Assembly: GCA_015163825.1 (NCBI GenBank)
Contig: JAAOIL010000198.1
Coordinates: forward strand, 1-5,332
Origin: Alphaproteobacteria bacterium
GTDB taxonomy: Bacteria; Pseudomonadota; Alphaproteobacteria; RS24
Direction of reading: 5' to 3'
Length of the DNA: 5,332 nt
Below the pieces are notes generated by a model. The model did not search any database and had not been told where the DNA came from. It was given only the letters and a program-made list of their open reading frames with translations. The translations under genes were made by a program, and so were the position numbers. This document shows, one piece after another, positions 1 through 5,332 of the stretch (the stretch's first letter is position 1; each line of letters opens with the position of its first letter).

Positions 1-906
1 ATGAACAGACACGATGTTATCACGGCGGGGATAGACCGCCTCCATATCGGCACGGCGGGGCGGCTTACTTTCACAGATTTACCCAATGTGCGCCACGAGA
101 CGCTTGTTTCCAGTTCTGGTGATGCCGGGTTATTGGCGCGTGATTTTATTTTGAGGGCGCCCACTCCTGATGCCCTGTTGCAAAAATTTGTGGCACATGA
201 AACGCCTTTGGTGATTGCGGCACGCATAAGCGGCACGATAGAAAGTGCGTTTTCTACGCCGCCGCCTCCTCCTGCCGCACGCCGTGCGGAGGCGACAGCA
301 AGCACGCAAGAAGGGGTGCCAGCCCCCGAGCATATTAGGCAAACGGATAAAGCCCAGATTTTGGTTTTTGCCGATAGCGATTTTTTTGATGACCGCTTTT
401 GGGTTAGCGAGCAAATCTATCAAGGGCAGCGTTTTGGGGTGCCGATAGCGGATAATGCTAAGTTTCTCTTAAATGCGGTGGAGCATATGATGGGTTCTTC
501 GGCACTTATTTCTTTGCGCGGGCGCCAACGTATTGAACGCCCTTTCACACGCGTAGAAGATTTGCGCGCACAAGCCCAAAGCCATTATCGCGCCCAAGAA
601 GAGGCGTTGCTCATGCGCATAGAGGCGGCGACAAGCCAACTTGATGCGATAGAGCGCGGCAATGCGGGGGTGGCGGCGGCGTATCGTGCCAGCACCAATT
701 ATCGCCAAGAATTGGTGGCGGCACGCAAAGCCTTGCGCCGTGTGCAAGCCGATCTTAACCGCGATATTGATAGATTGGCGGCGCAAGTATTATGGGTTAA
801 TATCGCAACCGCCCCCCTATTATTGTTGATAGGGGCGTTGCTATTAGCGGGGTCACGTCGTCATCGCCGCCGCAAAACCCAAAACCAAACCCAGAACCAA
901 ACCTAG
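1..906 (+). CDS. GldG-family ABC transport auxiliary protein, C-terminal part (5' end probably outside window)
   Basis: Seen: 301 codons are open from the window edge to a TAG stop. The family usually runs to about 550-650 residues and this piece matches only its second half, so the ATG at position 1 is probably an internal methionine. Residues 1-80 resemble the end of the periplasmic ABC_transp_aux domain (PLVIAARISG at 69-78). A proline-rich, low-complexity linker follows at about 86-115. Then come ILVFADSDFFDDRFWV (120-135) and a DNAKFLLNAVEHMMGS block (151-166), both typical of the family. Residues about 185-260 are charged and likely coiled coil. One membrane helix lies at about 262-284, followed by an Arg/Lys-rich cytoplasmic tail. 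Known: such proteins accompany an ABC-2 type ATPase and permease; they were named after Bacteroidetes gliding proteins but also occur in non-gliding Proteobacteria, with unknown substrate. Inferred: it forms an operon with the DUF4340 gene 40 bases downstream. The tail ends in a QNQT repeat. Confidence 0.85.
   Translation: MNRHDVITAGIDRLHIGTAGRLTFTDLPNVRHETLVSSSGDAGLLARDFILRAPTPDALLQKFVAHETPLVIAARISGTIESAFSTPPPPPAARRAEATASTQEGVPAPEHIRQTDKAQILVFADSDFFDDRFWVSEQIYQGQRFGVPIADNAKFLLNAVEHMMGSSALISLRGRQRIERPFTRVEDLRAQAQSHYRAQEEALLMRIEAATSQLDAIERGNAGVAAAYRASTNYRQELVAARKALRRVQADLNRDIDRLAAQVLWVNIATAPLLLLIGALLLAGSRRHRRRKTQNQTQNQT
263..294. repeat. GC-rich inverted repeat inside the proline-rich linker of the GldG-like gene
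   Basis: CGCCTCC at 263-269 is complementary to GGAGGCG at 288-294. Inside it, GCAC (277-280) pairs with GTGC (284-287) around a GCC loop. An alternative inner stem, CCGCAC/GTGCGG (275-280 and 284-289), competes with the outer one. The repeat encodes the poly-proline stretch and the following Ala/Arg residues. No T-run follows, so it is not a standard terminator. It may be only a by-product of GC-rich low-complexity coding. Confidence 0.4.
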
Positions 907-935
907 AGCCAAGCCTAGAGCCAAATATAGAAATA
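876..935 (+). repeat. Degenerate 12-base tandem repeat spanning the stop codon of the GldG-like gene
   Basis: Four clear units, AACCCAAAACCA (876-887), AACCCAGAACCA (888-899), AACCTAGAGCCA (900-911) and AGCCTAGAGCCA (912-923), are followed by a decayed fifth, AATATAGAAATA (924-935). The period is four codons, so the reading frame is kept. The first units encode the terminal Thr-Gln-Asn-Gln residues. In unit 3 the CAG/CAA position reads TAG and forms the stop at 904-906. In-frame TAGs recur at 916-918 and 928-930. Most of the 40-base gap before the next gene is therefore repeat. Confidence 0.85.
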
Positions 936-946
936 TAATATCAGCC

Positions 947-1942
947 ATGCCAATCAATCGTTTATTCCTTGCTTTATTGCTTGCCACATTATTTTTTGCC
1001 GCCCTTGTGGGTTTTGGTGTTATGCGCCAAAGCGATAATACACCCCCGCCGCTTGTGTTGTTCCTGCCCGATTATGCCGCCCAATTATCACAAGGTAAAA
1101 GTCTATCCATCACTTATGGTTTGGGTCTATCGGGCACCCGCGCTTTGCATATTGTCAAAAGCAAACAAGATTGGCGTTTAGGCGACATAAAGGGTTATCG
1201 TGCCAATCAGGAACTGGTGCAAGAAACATTGGTGGCGCTGGCACATTTACAAAAAATAGCCCCGCAAAGCGGTGATGATTTAGGGCTTACCGCCCCCGAA
1301 GATTTAGGGCAAGCAACTCGTTTGCAAATTGTTAATGAAGCGGGGGACATAATGGTTTCAGTTTTATTGGGGCGTAAAGAGGAAAGTGATAATTTCTCCC
1401 AGAAAAAAACCAGCCGCTTTGGGCGCACACAAGAGCGATTTTATATGTTTAATGAACAAAAACCCGCACAAGGCAAATGGTTAGTGCAGGGACGCTTACC
1501 ACGCAATTACCGCCTTGAGGCATGGCTTGACCCCTATTTACCCCACCATATCATTGCCGCCTCTCCTGCTACGCTAGCTTCTGTGCGCTTCCAAGATAAA
1601 ACCTTATCGGCAGCCTATTATAAAGCGTTGCGCCAGTTGCGCCCCGACCATGTAGCGGCGGCAGAAACAATTGGGTTCCCAAAAGAGGGTCTCACTTTAG
1701 CGATTGCTTATAATATGTCTCCTGATATACCCGCTATAAACGAGCAGATTATCATCACCTATCATATAAAAACCACCACCGCCCATATATGGGTGAAGCC
1801 GCATATTCAGGCAAAATCATCGGGCAAGAATCCCGTTTCCGCCCCAACACAAGCATTGGCGCGCCAATTGCAAAGCCGTTATGGTGGTTGGGCTTTACGC
1901 TTTGCGGCAGATACAGCGCGTTTATGGTTGCCTTATAATTAA
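947..1942 (+). CDS. DUF4340 domain-containing membrane-anchored protein
   Basis: Seen: 331 residues from ATG to TAA. Residues about 5-26 form a hydrophobic N-terminal segment (LFLALLLATLFFAALVGFGV), either a signal anchor or an uncleaved signal, which puts the rest in the periplasm. Residues about 65-145 match the DUF4340 core: a strand pair around LHIVKSKQDWRLGD, then a helix of the ELVQETLVALAHLQKIAP type, then LGLTAPEDLGQATRLQIVNE and a strand ending VLLGRK. Residues 176-215 carry the second family signature, KWLVQGRL, then LEAWLDPYL, then ASVRF. Known: DUF4340 proteins are usually encoded right after GldG-type auxiliary genes, and their biochemical role is unknown. Inferred: it is a periplasm-facing partner of the upstream protein in the same ABC system. 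No good Shine-Dalgarno sequence precedes the ATG (an AT-rich stretch and TCAGCC), so translation may be coupled or weak. The start is the first in-frame ATG and places the anchor at the extreme N-terminus. Confidence 0.85.
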   Translation: MPINRLFLALLLATLFFAALVGFGVMRQSDNTPPPLVLFLPDYAAQLSQGKSLSITYGLGLSGTRALHIVKSKQDWRLGDIKGYRANQELVQETLVALAHLQKIAPQSGDDLGLTAPEDLGQATRLQIVNEAGDIMVSVLLGRKEESDNFSQKKTSRFGRTQERFYMFNEQKPAQGKWLVQGRLPRNYRLEAWLDPYLPHHIIAASPATLASVRFQDKTLSAAYYKALRQLRPDHVAAAETIGFPKEGLTLAIAYNMSPDIPAINEQIIITYHIKTTTAHIWVKPHIQAKSSGKNPVSAPTQALARQLQSRYGGWALRFAADTARLWLPYN

Positions 1943-1961
1943 CCAGTCGGGTGTTCAAGTC

Positions 1962-4688
1962 TTAAGCGGCAAGATTGCGCAAGACATAATGTAGAATACC
2001 ACCATTTTGGAAATAATTGACTTCATCTTGCGTATCAATACGACAGAGCAATGGCACTTTGCGCGTTTTGCCGTCTTTACCTTTAATCACCATTTCCATT
2101 TTCTGGCGTGGCTTGATGGTCTCACCCAAAGCGGCAATGCTGATATATTCATCACCTGTTAAGCGCAAGCTTTGCCAAGAGTCTTTGCTCACGAATTGCA
2201 AGGGGGCAAGCCCCATACCAACAAGGTTGGAGCGATGGATGCGTTCAAAACTTTCAGCGATGACAGCGCGAACCCCTAAAAGGGCTGTGCCTTTTGCCGC
2301 CCAATCCCGACTAGAGCCTGTGCCATATTCACGCCCGGCAAATACCACAAGCGGTGTGTTGTCTTTGGCGTGTGCCATGGCGGCTTCATAGATAGAGGTG
2401 GTCTTGTTGCCATAACGTGTGAAACCCCCTTCTGTGCCTTTGACCATTTGATTGCGAATGCGGATATTGGCAAAAGTGCCCCGCATCATCACTTGGTGAT
2501 TGCCGCGCCTTGCGCCATAAGAGTTGAAGTCAAGCGGTTTCACTTTCGCGCATTGCAGATACATACCGGCAGGACTATCCGCCTTAATAGAGCCGGCGGG
2601 TGAGATATGGTCGGTGGTGATACTATCCCCCAATAATGCCAATATCCGCGCCCCGACCAGCGCCTCGTGTCCGCGCGGTGTTTTTTTCAAATCATCAAAA
2701 AAGGGTGGTTTTTGCACATAGGTGGATTTATTCGTCCATTTATAAGTCTGCCCTTTTTGCGGTTTGATTTTGCGCCACTTTGTATCGCCCTTAAAGACTT
2801 CGCCATAACGTTTGCGGAACATATCGGGTGTTACACAGGCACGCACGGTATCTGTGATTTCTTTATTGCTGGGGAAAATATCGGCGAGATAAACAGGATT
2901 ACCCTTTTTATCTGTGCCGAGCGGGTCGCGCGCCAAATTGATATTGACCGTGCCAGCAATAGCATAAGCGACCACCAATATCGGCGATGCCAGATAATTG
3001 GCTTTGACATCGGGGCTGACGCGTCCTTCAAAATTGCGATTGCCCGATAAGACGGCGGCGGCGGTCAGGTCATTTTTGTGAATGGCATCGGCGAGAGCCG
3101 GGGCGAGCGGTCCTGAATTACCGATACATGTTGTGCACCCATAACCGACCAGATTGAAGCCGAGCTTATCTAATGATTTTTGCAAATTGGCTTTCTTCAT
3201 GTAATCGCTGACCACTTGCGAGCCGGGTGCCAGTGAGGTTTTAACCCATGGCTTGACTGTTAGCCCTAATTTAACGGCTTTTTGTGCCAATAGTCCCGCC
3301 CCCAACATAACATTGGGGTTAGAGGTATTGGTGCAAGAGGTGATAGCGGCGATCATAACATCGCCGTGTCCAATATCGTATTTTTCACCTTTTACTTTCA
3401 CGCGTTTATCTTTGCCTTTAACATCTTTTAATAAAGCGGCGAACCCATCTGCCATTTTATTCAATGGCACTCTGTCTTGGGGACGTTTGGGACCCGCCAG
3501 ACTTGGTTGCACTTTATCCAATGTCAATGACAAGCTAGATGTGAAAACAGGGTCAGCACTCTTGCTGGTTCTAAACATATCTTGCGCTTTGGCATATTTT
3601 TCTACTAAGGCGATGCGGGCGGGTTTGCGCCCTGTGGTTTTTAGATAAGTCAATGTATCTTTATCAATGGGGAAGAAACCGCAAGTCGCGCCATATTCGG
3701 GTGCCATATTGGCAATGGTTGCTTGGTCTTCTAGGGATAGTTGGTTTAGACCCGGTCCATAGAACTCAACGAACTTACCGACCACGCCTTTTTTGCGTAA
3801 CATCTCGACGATGGTCAGCACAAGATCGGTCGCCGTTGTGCCATTGGGTAATTTGCCCGTTAATTTGAAGCCAATCACTTCGGGCAACATCATAGAAATA
3901 GGCTGCCCCAACATTGCCGCTTCCGCTTCAATACCACCAACACCCCAGCCGAGCACAGCCAAACCATTAACCATCGTCGTATGGCTATCCGTGCCGACCA
4001 AAGTATCGGGATAGGCGACTTCAACCTGCTTGCCGCCTTCTTTTTGCTTTTTCGTCCAGACCGTTTGCGCCAAATGCTCCAGATTGACTTGGTGGCAAAT
4101 ACCAGTGCCGGGGGGGACAACACGGAAATTGGTAAAGGCTTGGCTACCCCAACGCAAGAATTCATAACGCTCTTTATTGCGCTTATATTCTAAATCAACA
4201 TTTTGTTTGAAGGCGTGGGCTGTGCCAAAATTATCCACCATAACCGAATGATCTATCACCAAATCAACAGGGGTTAGAGGGTTAATCCGTGCGGCATCAC
4301 CGCCAATCTTTTCCACCGCATCACGCATTGTTGCCAAATCAACAATGGCGGGCACTCCTGTGAAATCTTGCATTAAAACCCGCGCCGGGCGATAAGCAAT
4401 CTCGCGCTTGGATTTACGTGTTTTTAACCAATCGCGCACGGCACGAATATCATCAGCCGTCACACTTTGTCCGTCCTCGTGGCGCAATAGATTTTCTAGC
4501 ACCACTTTCATAGAATGCGGCAGGCGTGAAATACCCTTTAAGCCATTTTTCTCGGCGGCTTTTAGACTGAAATAGCGATAGGTTTTGCTGCCAACCTTTA
4601 AGGTGCGGCGACATTTGAAACTATCAGGATGGCTCTTATATTTTGCGGCAGATTTTGCGGCAGATTTTACGGCAGATTTTTTGGTCAT
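1962..4688 (-). CDS. acnA: Aconitate hydratase A ([4Fe-4S] aconitase, TCA cycle)
   Basis: Cytosolic aconitase interconverts citrate and isocitrate through cis-aconitate in the TCA and glyoxylate cycles. The protein has 908 residues, near the usual 890-900 for the AcnA/IRP1 type. Cluster ligands are visible as Cys452 (ITSCTNTSNP) and Cys518/Cys521 (YGCTTCIGNSGP). Other family landmarks are IDHSVMVDNFG (145-155), VGTDSHTTMVNGL (231-243), GDSITTDHISPAGS (687-700) in the swivel domain, and GREYGTGSSRDWAAKG (785-800), which holds the substrate-binding Ser-Arg. No key motif is missing and the frame is intact, so the enzyme should be active. I chose ATG 4688 over the upstream in-frame TTG (4697) because AAAGGAG lies 9 bases before this ATG but directly abuts the TTG. 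Unusual is a Lys/Ser/Ala-rich N-terminal extension of about 19 residues before the conserved DSFKCR block, built from a 12-base DNA repeat. The gene is divergent from ccmA and convergent with the DUF4340 gene. Confidence 0.97.
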   Translation of the reverse strand: MTKKSAVKSAAKSAAKYKSHPDSFKCRRTLKVGSKTYRYFSLKAAEKNGLKGISRLPHSMKVVLENLLRHEDGQSVTADDIRAVRDWLKTRKSKREIAYRPARVLMQDFTGVPAIVDLATMRDAVEKIGGDAARINPLTPVDLVIDHSVMVDNFGTAHAFKQNVDLEYKRNKERYEFLRWGSQAFTNFRVVPPGTGICHQVNLEHLAQTVWTKKQKEGGKQVEVAYPDTLVGTDSHTTMVNGLAVLGWGVGGIEAEAAMLGQPISMMLPEVIGFKLTGKLPNGTTATDLVLTIVEMLRKKGVVGKFVEFYGPGLNQLSLEDQATIANMAPEYGATCGFFPIDKDTLTYLKTTGRKPARIALVEKYAKAQDMFRTSKSADPVFTSSLSLTLDKVQPSLAGPKRPQDRVPLNKMADGFAALLKDVKGKDKRVKVKGEKYDIGHGDVMIAAITSCTNTSNPNVMLGAGLLAQKAVKLGLTVKPWVKTSLAPGSQVVSDYMKKANLQKSLDKLGFNLVGYGCTTCIGNSGPLAPALADAIHKNDLTAAAVLSGNRNFEGRVSPDVKANYLASPILVVAYAIAGTVNINLARDPLGTDKKGNPVYLADIFPSNKEITDTVRACVTPDMFRKRYGEVFKGDTKWRKIKPQKGQTYKWTNKSTYVQKPPFFDDLKKTPRGHEALVGARILALLGDSITTDHISPAGSIKADSPAGMYLQCAKVKPLDFNSYGARRGNHQVMMRGTFANIRIRNQMVKGTEGGFTRYGNKTTSIYEAAMAHAKDNTPLVVFAGREYGTGSSRDWAAKGTALLGVRAVIAESFERIHRSNLVGMGLAPLQFVSKDSWQSLRLTGDEYISIAALGETIKPRQKMEMVIKGKDGKTRKVPLLCRIDTQDEVNYFQNGGILHYVLRNLAA
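4641..4676 (-). repeat. Three 12-base tandem units encoding the SAVK-SAAK-SAAK extension of aconitase
   Basis: On the + strand TTTTGCGGCAGA occurs at 4641-4652 and 4653-4664, and as TTTTACGGCAGA at 4665-4676; four more T bases continue the pattern. In the acnA reading frame each unit is Ser-Ala-(Ala/Val)-Lys, covering residues 5-16. Two units are identical and the third differs by one base, so the expansion looks recent or is being homogenised. Confidence 0.9.
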
Positions 4689-4790
4689 AAGATGCAACTC
4701 CTTTATGCTATAAGTCTTTTAATAATGTATTTTCTTTATAATCATTTCTGCTAAAAAATGCTATGCCTATCGCTATAAATTGATGAAAAA
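4689..4790. promoter_or_regulatory. AT-rich divergent control region between acnA and ccmA
   Basis: These 102 bases separate two divergent start codons, so they should hold promoters for both genes. The + strand has a perfect -10 box, TATAAT at 4737-4742, but no good -35 at 16-18 bases upstream (GTCTTT or TCTTTT). The same AT block read on the minus strand gives TATAAA, also with a poor -35 (GCATTT-like). ATGCTAT occurs twice (4705-4711 and 4758-4764), and GCTAT a third time (4772-4776). I see no clear Fur, Irr or IscR palindrome. The promoter assignments are tentative; that the region is regulatory is a safe inference from its position. Confidence 0.5.
4698..4704 (-). promoter_or_regulatory. 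Strong ribosome binding site of acnA
   Basis: Read on the minus strand the site is AAAGGAG, close to the ideal anti-16S complement, followed by 9 bases and then ATG at 4688-4686. This spacing fixes the start and excludes the longer TTG reading at 4697, which touches the site. It is the only strong Shine-Dalgarno sequence I can see for any gene in the window. Confidence 0.8.
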
Positions 4791-5332
4791 ATGATAAAAC
4801 AGGATAACATAATACGGCTGGCTCCGCTTTTGGCGCCTCTCGCTTATAGGGGTTTAGCGTGTATGCGTGGCGGGCGGCTCTTATTTAGCGAACTGGACTT
4901 CACATTAGAGGCGGGGGGCGCGCTCGGGGTGTTTGGTGCTAATGGCGCGGGTAAATCTTCTTTATTGCGCGGCTTGGCGGGATTTTTACATATTGAGGGA
5001 AAATTACCACCATTAAAACAAGCGATGCTACATTATATTGGTCATCATAATGGCTTGAAAGCCAGTGCCAGTGTTGATGAAATGCTGATGTTTTATAAAA
5101 CGATAATGTGCTCTCCTAAAGGTGGCAATAATGATAGTGCCACTGATAGTACCACTGACATTAAAAAACTGCGCCTAGATATAGGGCTTGGGGCGTATGG
5201 TGCCACGCGCATCAGTGATTTATCGGTCGGGCAAAGGCGGCGTTGTGCTTTGGCGCGCTTATTATTGGCGCCGCGTCCTCTATGGTTGCTAGACGAACCT
5301 TTTGCGGGTCTCGATGAACAAGGGCGGCACTG
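4791..5332 (+). CDS. ccmA: Cytochrome c maturation ABC transporter ATP-binding protein CcmA (3' end outside window)
   Basis: CcmA is the cytoplasmic ATPase of the CcmAB complex, which powers release of haem-loaded CcmE during c-type cytochrome maturation at the inner membrane. Of a usual 200-215 residues, 180 are present. Walker A is GANGAGKSS (49-57), with Ala in place of the common Pro. The Q-loop region is YIGHHNGLK (82-90), of the CcmA GHxxGLK type, with His where many ABC ATPases have Gln. The signature is LSVGQRRR (144-151), Walker B with the catalytic Glu is LWLLDEP (164-170), and the D-loop is GLD (173-175). The switch His lies past the edge. A Ser/Thr/Asn/Asp-rich insert (about 108-123) sits in the helical subdomain. 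Start: ATG 4791 has no Shine-Dalgarno sequence. ATG 4863 has AGGGG 10 bases upstream but would remove the first strand (YRGLACMRGG), so I prefer 4791. ccmB and ccmC are expected downstream. Confidence 0.88.
   Translation, partial: MIKQDNIIRLAPLLAPLAYRGLACMRGGRLLFSELDFTLEAGGALGVFGANGAGKSSLLRGLAGFLHIEGKLPPLKQAMLHYIGHHNGLKASASVDEMLMFYKTIMCSPKGGNNDSATDSTTDIKKLRLDIGLGAYGATRISDLSVGQRRRCALARLLLAPRPLWLLDEPFAGLDEQGRH
5133..5156 (+). repeat. 12-base tandem duplication in the CcmA linker
   Basis: GATAGTGCCACT (5133-5144) is followed directly by GATAGTACCACT (5145-5156), then GACA, which may start a third decayed unit. The two copies differ at one base. In frame they encode the low-complexity AspSerAlaThr-AspSerThrThr stretch of the helical-subdomain insert, so the length change keeps the frame. 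Confidence 0.85.

Noticed and set aside
21..60. Direct repeat CACGGCGGGG at 21-30 and 51-60
   Set aside because: Two short GC-rich copies encode similar Thr-Ala-Gly turns in the GldG-like protein. This is likely coding coincidence and there is no array.
1955..1990. Possible terminator around CTTAAG and the GTCTT/AAGAC inverted pair at the convergent junction
   Set aside because: The stem is only about 5 pairs with a long loop and has no T-run on either strand.
3890..4165. Minus-strand open frame of 91 codons inside acnA, and other long frames opposite or out of phase to the real genes
   Set aside because: They lie wholly within strongly conserved coding sequence, show no domain-like composition, and are explained as shadows of the true frames.
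4689..4697. In-frame TTG at 4697 as the acnA start (911 residues)
   Set aside because: It directly abuts the AAAGGAG ribosome binding site, leaving no spacer. ATG at 4688 has a proper 9-base spacing.
4783..4794. Mini-ORF ATG AAA AAA TGA overlapping the ccmA ATG by an ATGA, possibly a coupling leader peptide
   Set aside because: It has no ribosome binding site and is only three codons in an A-rich stretch. The overlap is likely chance.
1..5332. Mobile elements, CRISPR arrays, tRNA or rRNA genes, riboswitches
   Set aside because: I saw no transposase, terminal inverted repeats, regularly spaced repeats with spacers or RNA-gene signatures. Coding sequence fills nearly the whole window.

Overview
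The window looks like ordinary chromosome from an alphaproteobacterium of moderate GC content (close to 50% in the genes by eye, clearly AT-rich in the one real intergenic gap). The main evidence is the aconitase, whose N-terminal block and overall length match the alphaproteobacterial AcnA type. It lies head to head with a cytochrome c maturation gene (ccmA), an arrangement familiar from that class. I cannot name a genus.

Layout from left to right. Positions 1-906 (+) hold the C-terminal part of a GldG-family ABC-transport auxiliary protein, probably cut by the window edge. Positions 947-1942 (+) hold a DUF4340 protein, its usual operon partner. The ATPase and permease genes of that system are expected just left of the window. 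Positions 1962-4688 (-) hold a complete aconitate hydratase, convergent with the DUF4340 gene across only 19 bases and with no visible terminator. Positions 4689-4790 are an AT-rich divergent control region with a strong acnA ribosome binding site and a tentative promoter. Positions 4791-5332 (+) hold the first 180 codons of ccmA, the ATPase of the CcmAB haem-handling ABC transporter, cut by the right edge.

The genes fall into three functional units. The first is an envelope ABC system of unknown substrate (GldG plus DUF4340). The second is a TCA-cycle enzyme with a [4Fe-4S] cluster. The third is the start of the c-type cytochrome maturation operon. The last two both serve respiration and iron/haem use, but the sequence shows no direct regulatory link between them.

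I found no new biological system, mobile element, CRISPR array or RNA gene. The most unusual feature is a set of short 12-base tandem repeats, all keeping the reading frame, in three of the four genes: the C-terminus of the GldG-like gene, where the repeat creates the stop codon; the N-terminus of aconitase; and a linker in CcmA. This suggests a genome prone to small in-frame repeat expansions at dispensable protein positions.
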